From Malurus cyaneus samueli (lineage: Eukaryota; Chordata; Aves; Passeriformes; Maluridae), in assembly GCA_009741485.1 (NCBI GenBank), contig CM019218.1:50843220-50907219 (forward strand): a stretch of 64,000 nucleotides of DNA, given 5' to 3'. Below are positions 11,925 through 22,852 of the stretch, in pieces (within the stretch, counting starts at the first letter, position 1; each line of letters opens with the position of its first letter). Both the position numbers and the translations under genes were made by a program. Under the pieces are notes generated by a model, which was given only the letters and a program-made list of their open reading frames with translations, ran no database searches and was not told where the DNA came from.

Positions 11925-12535
11925 GGAAAGAGGCTGGACATACCCCAGCTGTGTGCCAGACAGCATGGGCAGCAGGGGAAGGGGCAATTCAGCCCCTCTG
12001 CCCCACTCAGGTGAGACCCCACCTGCAGAGCTGCTCCAGCCCTGAGATCCTTAACATCAGAAGGATTTGGAGCTGCTGGAGCAGATCCAGAGGAGGCCAC
12101 GGAGCTGCTCCAGGATTGGAGCCCCTCTGCTCCGGACCAGGCTGGAGAGCTGGGGGTGCTCACCTGGAGAAGGCTCAAAGGAGAGCTCAGAACCCCTTTT
12201 GGGGCCTGAAGGGGCTCCAGGAGAGCTGGAGAAGCACTTTGGCCAACATCCTGCCCTCTTCTCATCAGGAAAAAATGAACCAGTTTCACAATGACAGAGG
12301 GCAGGGTTAGATCGATATTGGGTAGGAATTGTTCCCTGTGAAGGTGGAGAAGCCCTGGCACAGGGTGCGCAGAGAAACTGAGGCTGCCCCACCCCTGGAA
12401 ATGTTCAAGGCCAGGTTGGAGGGGGGCTTGGAACAACTTGGATCTAATGGAAGCTGTCCCTGCTCACGGCAGGAGGGCTGGAACAAGATGAGCTTTAAGG
12501 TCCCTTCCCACCCAAACAATTCCATGACTCCGTGC
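11925..12535 (+). mobile_element. CR1 LINE 3'-region fragment
   Basis: The order of motifs follows the avian CR1 3' region: gagctgctggagcagatcca, gaggaggccacggagctgct, a caggctggagagctgggggt segment, later gagaagccctggcacagggt and agaaactgaggctgccccac, then a gttcaaggccaggttggagg segment, gagctttaaggtcccttccc and a final acaattccatgactcc. Its 5' limit is cut by the gap. Numerous substitutions show it is inactive. Confidence 0.85.
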
Positions 12536-12898
12536 CAAGGACAAGGCTCGCAGCACTCCCTCCCCTCCAGCTGCAGCTCCAGGCTTAGCCCCGGAGTGCC
12601 CAGGGCTGGCCCGCCTGGGAGGAACGGCACAACTCCATTTCCGAGTGCATTTGCTTCCCAAATCCACCCCGTCAGCTGCCGGCAGCGTGACCCCGCGGGG
12701 CTCCGCAGCCTCTTCCCAACACCAGGACTCCCAGTTCGGGCACGTCCAGGCGAATCCCTCCCGTGCGGAGCGGGGATTCCCACAGCGGGAGAAGGGCTGG
12801 AAACATTCAGCGGATCGGCTTCTGCCTCATCGCTCTGGAATCCCGAGGTCAGGGCCGGCGAGTCCTCCCACGGCACCGCGTCTGGCCGGGAGCACGGC

Positions 12899-13635
12899 GT
12901 GGCCATCCCGGTGTCCCCGCTGTCACATCACCAGGGGTGGCCATCCCGGTGTCCCCGCTGTCACATCACCAGGGGTGGCCATCCCGGTGTCCCCGCTGTC
13001 ACATCACCCGGGTGTTCATTCTGTGTCCCCGCTGTCACAGCACCCGGGTGTCATTCTGTGTCCCCGCTGTATCTGCTCATTCCCGCGCTCACCGGGTGCT
13101 CATCTGTGTCCCCGCTGTCACATCACCGGGATGCTCATCCCGGTGTTCCGCTGTCACATCACCCGGGTGTTCATTCTGTGTCCCCGCTGTCACATCACCC
13201 GGGTGTTCATTCTGTGTCCCCACTGTCACAGCTCCCGGGTGTTCATTCTGTGTCCCCGCTGTCACATCACCAGGGGTGCCATCCCGGTGTCCCCGCTGTC
13301 ACATCACCCGGGTGTTCATCCCGGTGTCCCCACTGTCACAGCAGCCGGGGTGTTCATCCCGGTGTCCCCACTGTCACATCACCCGGGTGTTCATTCTGTG
13401 TCCCCGCTGTCACATCACCGGGTGTTCATCCCGGTGTCCCCGCTGTCACAGCTCCCGGTGTTCATTCTGTGTCCCCACTGTCACATCACCCGGGTGTTCA
13501 TTCTGTGTCCCCGCTGTCACATCACCGGGATGCTCACCCCGGTGTCCCCGCTGTCACATCACCGGATGCTCACCCCGGTGTCCCCGCTGTCACATCACCA
13601 GGGGTGCTCATCCCGGTGTCCCCGCTGTCACAGGC
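12899..13635. repeat. Minisatellite, about 36-38 bp x ~20
   Basis: Units are tcatcccggtgtccccgctg followed by tcacatcacccgggtgt, in two variants (tcatcccggtg versus tcattctgtg). The unit lacks stops in several frames, so three overlapping open frames of 338-464 codons run through it. These are repeat artefacts. Confidence 0.92.
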
Positions 13636-14319
13636 GCTGCACGCAGCCTGGAGAGGGAAGGAAGGGGGAGAAGGAGGATCAGCTTTCCTTGCACGCCCAG
13701 GACATCCTCGGACCAGCGGGTGACGCTGGCTCTGGGTGACATCCCAGCTACAAGGCGATGTACTTTCTGCCATAAGTGATGTTGTGTCCGTGGGAAAGGG
13801 ACAGAGATGGGGACAACTGGATGGGTGTGGGCAGGGACGAGCAGAGTGGGACAGTGCCCACTCGCACCCCTCTGTGTCACCCCTCCTGCCACCTCATCCC
13901 CACTGCCACCGACCCCTGTCATCCGCCTTCACCCCGTTTATGCTGGCATGGCCTGCCCCTATCTGCACTCACTGTCACCCCTGTCCTGTCCCCACTGCCA
14001 CCTCGTGTCTCCAAAATCATCTCTTGTCTCCACAGCCCTTGTTCCAACAGTCACTTTAAGTCCCCACTCCACCACCCCGCCTCCAGTGCACCTCTGCCTA
14101 GTGCATAGCATGTCCCAATGTCTCCTTATGCCCCACAGTCACTCCCTGCCCCTGCGACCCCCGTACCTCCGCCTGTGTCTGCCTCCATTCCCTGTCACCC
14201 GTGTCACCCCATCACTCTGTCAGCCCCCCCTGTCATTCCCTGTGACATGCTGTCAGCCCGGTCACCCCCCTGTCCCACGCTGTTCCGTGTCCCTCCCTGT
14301 GCCCCTCCGCTGTGCACTC
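13636..14319. other. Pyrimidine-rich unique sequence, no gene seen
   Basis: This is C/T-rich sequence with many cccctgtcac-type motifs between the minisatellite and the CpG island. I see no exon. Confidence 0.5.
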
Positions 14320-14545
14320 CTGTCCCTTCGCCCCGCCCACCGAGTATTCGCCCGCCCACCGAGTATCGCCCGCCCACAACGCATCGCCCGCCCATCGATG
14401 ACATCACCGCGGTGTGCGCATGCGCAGTGCGCGCAGCGAAGCGTGCCGGCTCCGGGCGGGCGGGGCGGCTCCATCCGGGTCTGCCCGGGCGGCGGTGCGG
14501 GCGGCGGGGCCCGGCGGACAGCGCGGCGGCGGGTGAGTCAGGGGC
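14320..14545 (+). promoter_or_regulatory. Orphan CpG-island promoter with NRF1 palindrome
   Basis: The stretch is dense in CpG and GC boxes. Four tandem copies of an approximately 18-bp unit cgcccgcccaccgagtat occur at about 14332-14396. A CRE-like tgacatca follows at 14398, then a perfect TGCGCATGCGCA palindrome at 14415-14426, the classic NRF1 site. A GTGAGT donor follows at 14532, consistent with a non-coding first exon on the + strand. I cannot name the gene; it sits inside the probably misplaced block. Confidence 0.55.
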
Positions 14546-14619
14546 GGGAGCCCCCTGGGGGCCGGAGGACGGAGCCCCCCGAGCTCCCGTATGAGGGGCG
14601 GGGACCCCTGGGACCCCCG

Positions 14620-15190
14620 CGTGAGTGGACCCCTCCCTGTGCCTCGTTCTATGGGGAAGGGACCCCCCTCCATCCCTCTTGTGGCCTGGGACCCCCCTCT
14701 GTGCACCCCTCTGTGGGGCAGGGTCCCTCTTCGGGTAGGACCCTCCCTCTGTGCCTTGTTCTGTGGGGAAGGGACCCTCTTACAGCCCCTCTGTTGGGTG
14801 GGACTTTCCCCGATGCCTTGTTCTGTGTGAAAGGGACCTTCTTTCCAGCCCTTCTGTGCGGTGGGACCTCTCGCTGTGCCTTGTTCTGTGGAGAAGTGTC
14901 TCTCCTCCATCCCCTCGTTGGGCTGTAGCCTCTCTCCGTGCCTTGTTCTGTGGGGAGGGGTACCTCCTCCATCCGCTGTTTGGGCAGGACCCTCTCTGTG
15001 TGCCTTGTTTTGTGTGACAGGGTCTGTGCTCCAGCTCGCTGTGGGGCAGGACCCTCTCCCTGTGTCTTGTTCTATGGGACGGGGCTCCCCCTCCATCCCC
15101 GCTGTGGGGCAGGGATTTCCCCCTCCTCAACAGCTCCCATGGAGGACAGGGTCCTTCCCTCTCTGCTCCACAGTCCCCTTTGGGGCAGGA
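14620..15190. repeat. Minisatellite, ~60-70 bp units
   Basis: Diverged tandem units carry gtgccttgttctgtgggga and ggaccctctctgtg motifs at about 14645, 14752, 14815, 14880, 14940, 15002 and 15064. They lie just downstream of the CpG-island donor, so probably within the first intron of the unidentified gene. Confidence 0.75.
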
Positions 15191-18100
15191 ACCTCCTCAG
15201 GCAATGGAGCAGCCGCCATGACCCTGCAGACCCCTAAAGGGACACCCTCGGGATGTCTGGGCTGTGCTTTTGCCGTGTCTGGCAGCACTATAGGGTGTTA
15301 TAAGGTCCCGTTTGTGGGGCAGAGGTGACAGCCCAGAGCAGAGGACAGCAGAGGCTGGAGCGTGAACTGGGACTGCATCACCCTGGAGGGATGGAGGAGG
15401 GGGCTGGGGCGGCACAAAGGGACAGGAGAGATGTCCCCACCCAGCGCCCATCCTGCCTGGACCCCCTGGATGAGGGGAAGCTCCTGGGGGTACCACCTCA
15501 CGCTCGACTCAGGGTCCCCATGTCACCTCTGTTCCTGGTAGTCGCTGGCTTGGAATCAGACACGTCCCTTTGCTTTCGCTGAGGCCAGGACAGGACGCTG
15601 CGGGTTTCTTTTCCTTAAAAAAAAAAAAAAACTAAAAAAAAAGCAAAAAAGACCCAGAAATGGTAAAAGCTGCTTTTTTGGAATTACACTGGGCTGCTGT
15701 TCCTGCCGTGCCAGCACGTCCGTACCGTCCCTGCATCCGCCGCTTTGGCAGGGGACGTGCGTGGGACTCTGGGGATTGGAAACCAGCGGGTAAAAATGCA
15801 CCTCCTGCGGTTTTGGGTTTTGGTTTTTTGTTTGTTTAGTTCAGCCTGCCTTTGTCTTCGCCGGGGGTGCACGGAGGACGACACGCGTAGGTCTTGGTCA
15901 CCCCACGAGCGGCGCCGGCTCTGTCGGATGTGCCAGCCTGTGTGTCTGGGGGTTGCTTCCCCCCTCCCGTGCACACCTTTGGCAGGAGGTTTGGATGACA
16001 TCTTGCTCTGGCACGCTCCTCGCCTTTGATCTCGAGTTTCCTGCCATGGATAACGTGTTCGGCAACACGCGAGCCCGGCTCCGCAGCTGCCGGGGAGGGC
16101 CATGCGGGTGCCTCCTCCTCCTCGTCCCGGTTTCCCCCAGCTGGCTCCTGCCTACAGCTCCCGGCTTTCCTTTGTTTCGGGCGCCGCCGGGACGGGCTCT
16201 CACAGCCCAGGGATGCTCTGAACGGAGCAGAGCTAAGCACAAAAAGACACCCCCTCCCATCCCTTTGTTTCCAGGCGTTTGCGGGCTCAGCTGGTTTTAC
16301 GCGGCGTTTCGTGTGCTCATTTCGGGGGCAGATAAACCGTCTACTCAATGTCTCTTTTTTTATCCTGAGTTATTTTGGGTGATTCAGTTTGCAGGGAGCA
16401 CACCCGGCTGCAGGCTGTGCCGGAGGGATGCGGCAGCTTCCTGGGAACGGGGTGAATTTGCCAGAAGCATAACTGGAACATCTCGTGGTTGTCCTCTGGT
16501 GTCCTCCTCGCATCTCCTCGGGTGAGCAGAGCCATAAGCTCTCAGCACCACGCTAAAATCCGGGATCACCAGCCCTTCTCCTGGGACAACTCTGACCCTG
16601 GTTTGCATGACCCGTTGCCAGCAGCAGTTTTGGGGACAGAGGAAGGTGAACAAAACCCAGGCCCATGCTCAGCACTGATGGCTGAAATCAGCCTTTTTTT
16701 TTTTTAAATATCCTTGACCTTACAGAAATCAAAATATAAGTTCTAATATTCTTATCATTATTTTTTAGATTCCTACTGCTGTTTAATTTCCCTCAGGTGT
16801 TGGGTTTAATAGTGAAACCATCACTTGAATTTATGTGAATCTATATTTTTCGCAACAGATGTACACAAAGCACCTTGAGCGTGTCAAACAGCCCCTGAGT
16901 AAATCGGGTTGTTTGCTCTATTACTTTATTCATACAGGTTCGATGCTCCAGCTGATGCATCTGGAGTGCTGTGCCATCTGGAGCAAAAATTAAATACAAA
17001 TTTGGCCCCTGGCCTGGAAAAATAACAACCCTGTGCCCCACTTATAATCGGCAGTGAAAGGATAGAGCCCCTGACAGAAGAATTGCTTGGAGGCAATGTG
17101 GAAGGAACCCAAAATGCACTAATTGAGGTATTTAAAACGTATTCAAAAAGGGAAAATAAATGCTTCCAGTCCCATGTGCTGGAAGCAGGCGGAAGGGATG
17201 ATGTGATCCTGTTATCAAGTCACAGGGCTGATGCCAGCAGGTCATGGCCCTGGTCCTGACTGGGTGGTGGTGATCTCCCATATCTCCCAGTTTTCTATGA
17301 AAGAAATCCCCTCCACAGCCTCCCAAAGCTCTGCTCCACCACTGCTCAGCTCAGGTTTGCTAATTTTGTCCCTGTTCACCAAGATGAACGGGAGGTTCAA
17401 AGGATGGGTGGGACACTCCAGGTCTGCTGCTTGGTCACTGGCATTGCTGTTTGGTCAAAGGCTATGTCAGATTTGGGGGCAGCAAGATGTGGAGGCGGGT
17501 CAGCACTTACTGCTTGTGCATCCCAGGCAAAGATCCAGTCACCTCCAGGTTTGATTGGAGATAACTCTGATGGACTAGACGTGAAGGACACATTGGGGTC
17601 AGCGTGCTCTGAATGTTGTGGGATCTGTCAGACTTTCAGATGAGGAATACTGTGTGCCAGATGGGAAGTAACATGATGGCTGCTGGTTGCTTCCACTGGT
17701 CTTGGCTGGAGAGTGGTCCTGGCACTGTCCTGTGGGAGAGGCAGGTCATGGGGTGGAGGAGGAGGTAGATTCCATGGTGAGGAAGCAGCAGAGCTGCTCA
17801 GGATTGTGGAACTGAACCAAGCTTGTAGGTTCTACCAACTTCCAGCTGCTCTCCTGAACAAAATGATGTGCGAGATGACAAGGAGGACACCCTGCTTTGC
17901 TAGGAGGGCTTTTGTGCTTCTGGACCATCTCTCCAGATGTTCTCCCTTGGGTCACCCCTCCCAGTGACTTGCTGTCACCTCCACTTGGTGCTGTGCATGA
18001 ACTATGGCACCATTATGAGGCCTGGAAGGGTGGTGCTGTGTGTGGAGTGATCTTGCGCATGGAGCCATAAAGTGGATGATTACCGGGTGGAAAAGTTGTG

Positions 18101-18815
18101 GGCTTGTGCGGTAGGGAGAGGAGGCACAGCTTGTGCTTATCTCCGTTTGCCCACCACCGTGCACCAGAACCTTCCCCGGAAGTGGGTGAGTGACACGAGG
18201 TGAAGAGCCAGGTCCGCTCCACTTTGCCAGACTCCTGCCTGCCACAGTTAAACCCAATACAAGCCCATCCTGTCGGCGTGGGGCAAGTGAGGTGCAGATC
18301 CTTGTGTGGATGGTCTCAGCCAGCCGGACCATTATGTGCGAAGCTGGAAGGCTGTTTTTTGGATGTTGATGTCTTTACCTGGTCTACGAGCAGTGGTTCA
18401 TTTGTGTGAGCTGGTCTGTTTGTGTATCCTGCAATCATTCCCGGCTCAAATACCTATAGTTGTTGCAGAAGGATAAATCGGGCGGACACAGAGCCGTCGC
18501 CGCATGTACTGTCACTGTTGGTGGCTGGAAGTACTGTCAGACTCAGAGTCGCGGTGGGGAGGGTGGGGCGCGGGCGATGGAGCTTCTAGTTGCTGTGTCC
18601 CCAAGGGATTGTTCCCTACCCCGATCGCGGACTAGGACTTCAAAGCAGCATTAGTGAATGAGGATATGGTACTGAAGTGAGCCCAGTCACTCGCTAGAGC
18701 CGGCGGGATGGTGCATCACTGGTTGAGAAGAATGCCGAGTGGAATTCCCATGGGAAAAGACTTCGCGCTTCCGAGAGGAGATCCGAACCCCACGTGGTGG
18801 GCTGTTACAGCAGTA
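15191..18815. other. Unrecognised sequence, no supported gene
   Basis: Mixed composition. Features seen: an A-rich tract at 15617-15650, CpG-rich sequence around 16020-16240, and an AT-richer segment 16690-17210. From about 17200 to 18815 the sequence has scattered short frames and no recognisable exon or repeat. It ends exactly where the second TEAD3 3'UTR copy begins. Confidence 0.4.
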
Positions 18816-18817
18816 TG

Positions 18818-19578
18818 CAGTGGGATGTTCCGAAGACTCTGAGGATGGGAAAAACGCGTGACAATGACATGGGCTGGAGCAGCCGCGTGCCTCCCATTCC
18901 AGGGATGACCCTCTGTGGTGCCAGGTGCTCCCTCCCACCCTGCACAGGAAGTGTCTTGTTTAGGGAAAGGTTTGGGATTTCTCCATCCCTGGCTGGGTTT
19001 TGTGTGGGATCCCCTGAGCTCTGCATGTGCTTTCAGGAATTGCACTTGGGGGTGGCCCAGGTTCAGTGTCCCCGCTGTGGTCACTTGCTGAGGAGTTATG
19101 AGCAGAGAGCAGTGAGGGCAGATTTGCCTGATTTACTTTAAATATGTACATTTTCCTGTTAGTTTCTTTTTTTTTTTTTATTTTTTTGTTCCTTCACCTT
19201 TCTTTTTGCCTTTTTTCTGCGCTGACTGTTCCAGCCTGCTCCATCCTGTGAGAAGTGGCCAGAGAGGTGGCTCATGCAGGGAAAAACATATAGAGCAATG
19301 CAGGGCCAAGCTGTCAGTGGGCAGAGTTTGGGACAGAGAGGACAGAGACAGAGAGGGGACAGAGAACAGGAGGAGTGCCAGGGCAAGGGACTGGGTCAGC
19401 TTGGAGGTATTTTTGTGGCTGCAGCCCAAAGTAAGCCAAGGCAGCGTGCCCAGTCCTGACGCTGCAACTGCAAGGGCAGAGTCTGGGGAAAGTGTCCCCA
19501 GGCTGCAGGAGGGTCACAGAAGGACAGAGGTGGCGTGAAGCAGGGTGGCAGGAGGCTGGCAGGGGGACAGGGAGCCCG
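18818..19578 (+). repeat. Large direct duplication, copy 2
   Basis: This is the partner of 7988-8753. It runs on without a break into sequence with a normal 3'UTR character ending at a poly(A) signal, so this copy is probably the one in its true context. Confidence 0.85.
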
Positions 19579-20665
19579 AGGTGGCCAGGTCTGGGTGGGT
19601 TTCTGGTGTTGGCTCAGGGGAGCGAAAGCAGTGTGAAGGAAGGCAGGAGTGTTTTGGGGGGCACAGCAGCTCCTTAGGGAGGGGGACAGGGCAGGTTTAG
19701 GCTCAGTGCTGCCAGTGCAAGGAGCAGGAACAGCCCCAGAACTCAGCAAAGTGCATTGGCTGCCACTTCGATGCCATGTGTCCTGCGAGGCTTGGGGACT
19801 TTGACCTCTTGCTGCTGGGAAAAGCCACCCATCCCTGTGGGATGGGGCAGAGCCACCCCGGCCCCGTGCCAGGCTGAGGGCTCGGTGGTGGCACTGGACT
19901 GAGGCAGCTGCTGTGAGCAGGGCAGATGGAGCAGAGGGGAAAGAGAAAGGGAAAAATCCAAGGCCAGGCCCTGGCATGCCATCCCAGGGCTGTGCTGGGG
20001 CTCCCTGGCCGAATTCTCATATGTAGCATGTTTTGTTTGTCGTTTTGTAGGGTTTTTTGTATTTTTTTTTTTTCTTCTTCCGTTTGACTCACTGATCTAA
20101 AACTCTGGGAATGAACACTCAAAACTTCCCCCACCATAAAACACAGGCGTGCCCCACTCCCAGCCCCGATGGGGGACGAAGCTCTTCATTAACTGGACCG
20201 GTTTGTGCCTCCATCCTTCATCCCTACATCCCTCCCTCCCGCCTGCACCGAGCCCAGGGCTCACACTGCACCCACGCACACAGACTGGTGCCCCCAGCAG
20301 CCCTGGCCGGGGTTTAGTCATGATCCCAGAGACACTTCTTCAATTCCCCCCCTCCCCTCCAGCCCCTCCATTCTCCTCCGGTGTATTTATGAATTTCACA
20401 TGAAGTACTGTTTTATTTTTTTAAAGACTTTGTAAAGCTTACCAGGGTTACAATCACCATTTTTAGAGCTGCGTCAGTCCGCAATGTTAAAAATCCATTT
20501 TTTTATGTATTATATTTTTTGTGTATTTTTTTTTAATCCAGCTGTGATGGGTTGTATCATATATTTGTTGTGTTTACTGTATCTGTCCAACTTCAAAGAG
20601 TGGAGACTGTGGAGCTCCAGGAAAACTACGGTCTGCTGAAAAACCATTAAAATTATTTGTTCATG
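19579..20665 (+). other. TEAD3: TEAD3 3'UTR, distal end with poly(A) signal
   Basis: U-rich and AU-rich sequence (20020-20090, 20395-20560) ends with ATTAAA at 20646-20651. The tail has the look of a conserved vertebrate 3'UTR end. Assignment to TEAD3 rests on continuity through the duplicated segment. Confidence 0.6.
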
Positions 20666-20924
20666 GGTTGCCTCAAACAGTTCTGAAATTCTTATTTTAT
20701 ATTGGAGGATTTTCTTCAACAGCCAGCACCATGAGAGTCCCATGTAACCCCTTGGCTGGATCACGCTTCTCCTGGGACCCCAATTTTGGGTACCAGGATG
20801 CCCCATCTAAGTGTATTTTGCTCTGGTTCACATCACTGCTGCAGGGTTTGCTTGGGGAAGGTTGGTGTGGCCATGGCAGACGCTTCCCTGCGCTTTCCCC
20901 GCAGCATCGCTGGGTTCAGGAATG

Positions 20925-21490
20925 CGTGTTTTAGGGCAATTTAGGAACACGCGTTTTAAGAGAGTTCAGGAACGCATGTTTTGGGGGTTTCAGGAACGCA
21001 TGTTTTAGGAGAGTTCAGGAACGCATGCATTTTAGGGGAGCTCAGGAACACGTTTTAGGGGATTTCAGGAACGCAGGTTTTAGAAGAGTTCAGGAACACG
21101 CTTTTTAGGGGAATTTAGGAACTCGTGTTTTAGGGGGATTCAGGAACACGTGTTTTAGGGGGGTTCAGGAACGCGTGGCTTAGGGGGGAAATCAGGAACG
21201 TGCATTTTAGGGGGATTTAGGAACATGCGTTTTGGAGGGGTTCAGGAACGCATGTTTTAGGGGGTTTTAGGAACGCGTATTTTAGGGAAATTCAGGAACA
21301 CGCGTTTTAGGGGGGTTCAGGAACACGTGTTTCAGGGGAATTTAGGAACGTGTGTTTTAGGAGAGTTCAGGAACACGCGTTTTAGGCAGATTCACGCACG
21401 CGTGTTTTAGGGGAGTTCAGAAACACGTTTTAGGGGAATTGAGGAACGTGTGTTTTAGGGGCGATTCAGGAATACGCGTTTCAGGGGGTC
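20925..21490. repeat. Minisatellite, ~25 bp x ~22, ttcaggaacacgtgttttagggg
   Basis: About 22 tandem units of 23-28 bp follow the form ttcaggaacacgtgttttag plus gggg. The central six bases vary (acgcgt, cacgtg, cgcatg), and each unit ends in TTTTAGGGG or a close variant. It lies between the TEAD3 3' end and the SMPD2 CpG island. Confidence 0.92.
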
Positions 21491-21699
21491 GCATCCTTGT
21501 CCCCAAAAGCACGGGCAGAGGTCTGGGCTGTCCCACCAGCCAACACCACCGCTCGCAGCCCCGCTGGCGGTGCCTCTGCTGTTCGGCACTCAGGGGACAC
21601 AAGGGACAAATGTTTTACCACCGCCCGCTTTCCCCGTCCTGCGAGCACCCCCGACGCGTCCCGTCACACCCAGTTACACCCACCACACCCCGGGCCCGG

Positions 21700-22300
21700 C
21701 CCTTCCCACTTTTCCCGGCCCCATTCACCCTCCCAGCCCCGCTCCCGTTCCCGTTCCCGGTCCTGCTCTCCCTTCCGCCCCGCTCCGCTGCCTGCCGGGA
21801 CGCGTAGTCCCGCGGCTCCGCGCCGCTCCCGGCCCGCTCCAGGTCCGCTCCCGGCCCCGCCGCTCGCTCCGCGCCGCCTTCGTGCCGTCCCCGCTGCTCC
21901 TCCTGCAGCTCCGACCCTTCGGTAGCTCCGATCCTCCGTTCTCCGCTCCCCGGCTGTCCCGCTGCTGTACCCCTCCTCCGCTAGCTCCGACCCCTCTGTT
22001 CCCTGCTCCCCCGCTGCCCGCCCTGTCCCGCTCTCCCTCTCCCGTCTCCTCTTTCCCCGCTCCACCTGTTGCCGCTGTCCCGTCCCGCTCCGTGTCCCGC
22101 TGCTGTCCCCGCCGCATCCCTCGGGGAGCGGGGAGCGCCCTTGGGGGTTTAGGCTTGATTAGAAGCTGCCGGCATTAATTAGCGCGGCTCAGGAGCGGGA
22201 TGAGCCGCTCGGTAATCCCGCCGGGGCGGGCGGAGCATCGGCCGCACCGGCATCCTGGAGCTGCCGGGCTTCTCTTTTTCGCTTCTAAAGCGGAAACTGG
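21700..22300 (+). promoter_or_regulatory. SMPD2: SMPD2 CpG-island promoter region
   Basis: C-rich, CpG-dense sequence with many cccgctcc/gctcccg motifs precedes the SMPD2 start codon by about 0.6-1.1 kb. No TATA box stands out. The exact transcription start cannot be read from sequence alone. Confidence 0.55.
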
Positions 22301-22852
22301 ACAATCTCACGGGGTCAGGCGTGGGAGAAGGGGGGCTGGCCGAGCACTGGGGCTGACCCGGAGCTGCTGGCTCCACCGGGGTTTGGGGTCTCTAAAAGGA
22401 TCCGTGGGCTTTCCGAGGGGAAGGGTGTGTGACAGTGTCCGATGCCCGCAGCTCCGCAGCTCCACTTTGAAACCAAGGTGAAAGTCCATTCTGGAGCACT
22501 GACAGGCAGGGGGGTTGAGCCCTCTGCTCCATCCCCGGCCCACCGGTGTCCCCACGCACTGGATGCAGGGTCACACGGGTGGTTTGGGTACATGGATCCC
22601 TGTATGGGGGCATTTTGGGGTTCGGGGTGGGCATTGCAGGAAAGGAGGGCAAGGGGCTGGAGCACTCCAAGCACTCTTCCTTCCTTCCTTCCTGGCCTTT
22701 GCCTCGCCTCAGCCCTTCCGCCTTCCCAGCCTGGCTCTCTGGCTGTCCAGCACCCTGTGCCGGCTCCCCGGGGCTGTCACTCGATCCCACTCCCTGCAGG
22801 TCCCCGCTTTGCCCGGCGCTGCCCTCCAGCTCCCCCAAATCCCTGACGAACG

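Noticed and set aside
12329..13779. Overlapping open frames of 338-464 codons in three phases
   Set aside because: They run through a 36-38 bp minisatellite whose unit lacks stop codons; the predicted proteins are simple repeats with no domain.
15191..16550. Several frames of 100-190 codons near the orphan CpG island
   Set aside because: They overlap on both strands, lack splice or domain support, and have the composition of GC-rich non-coding sequence.
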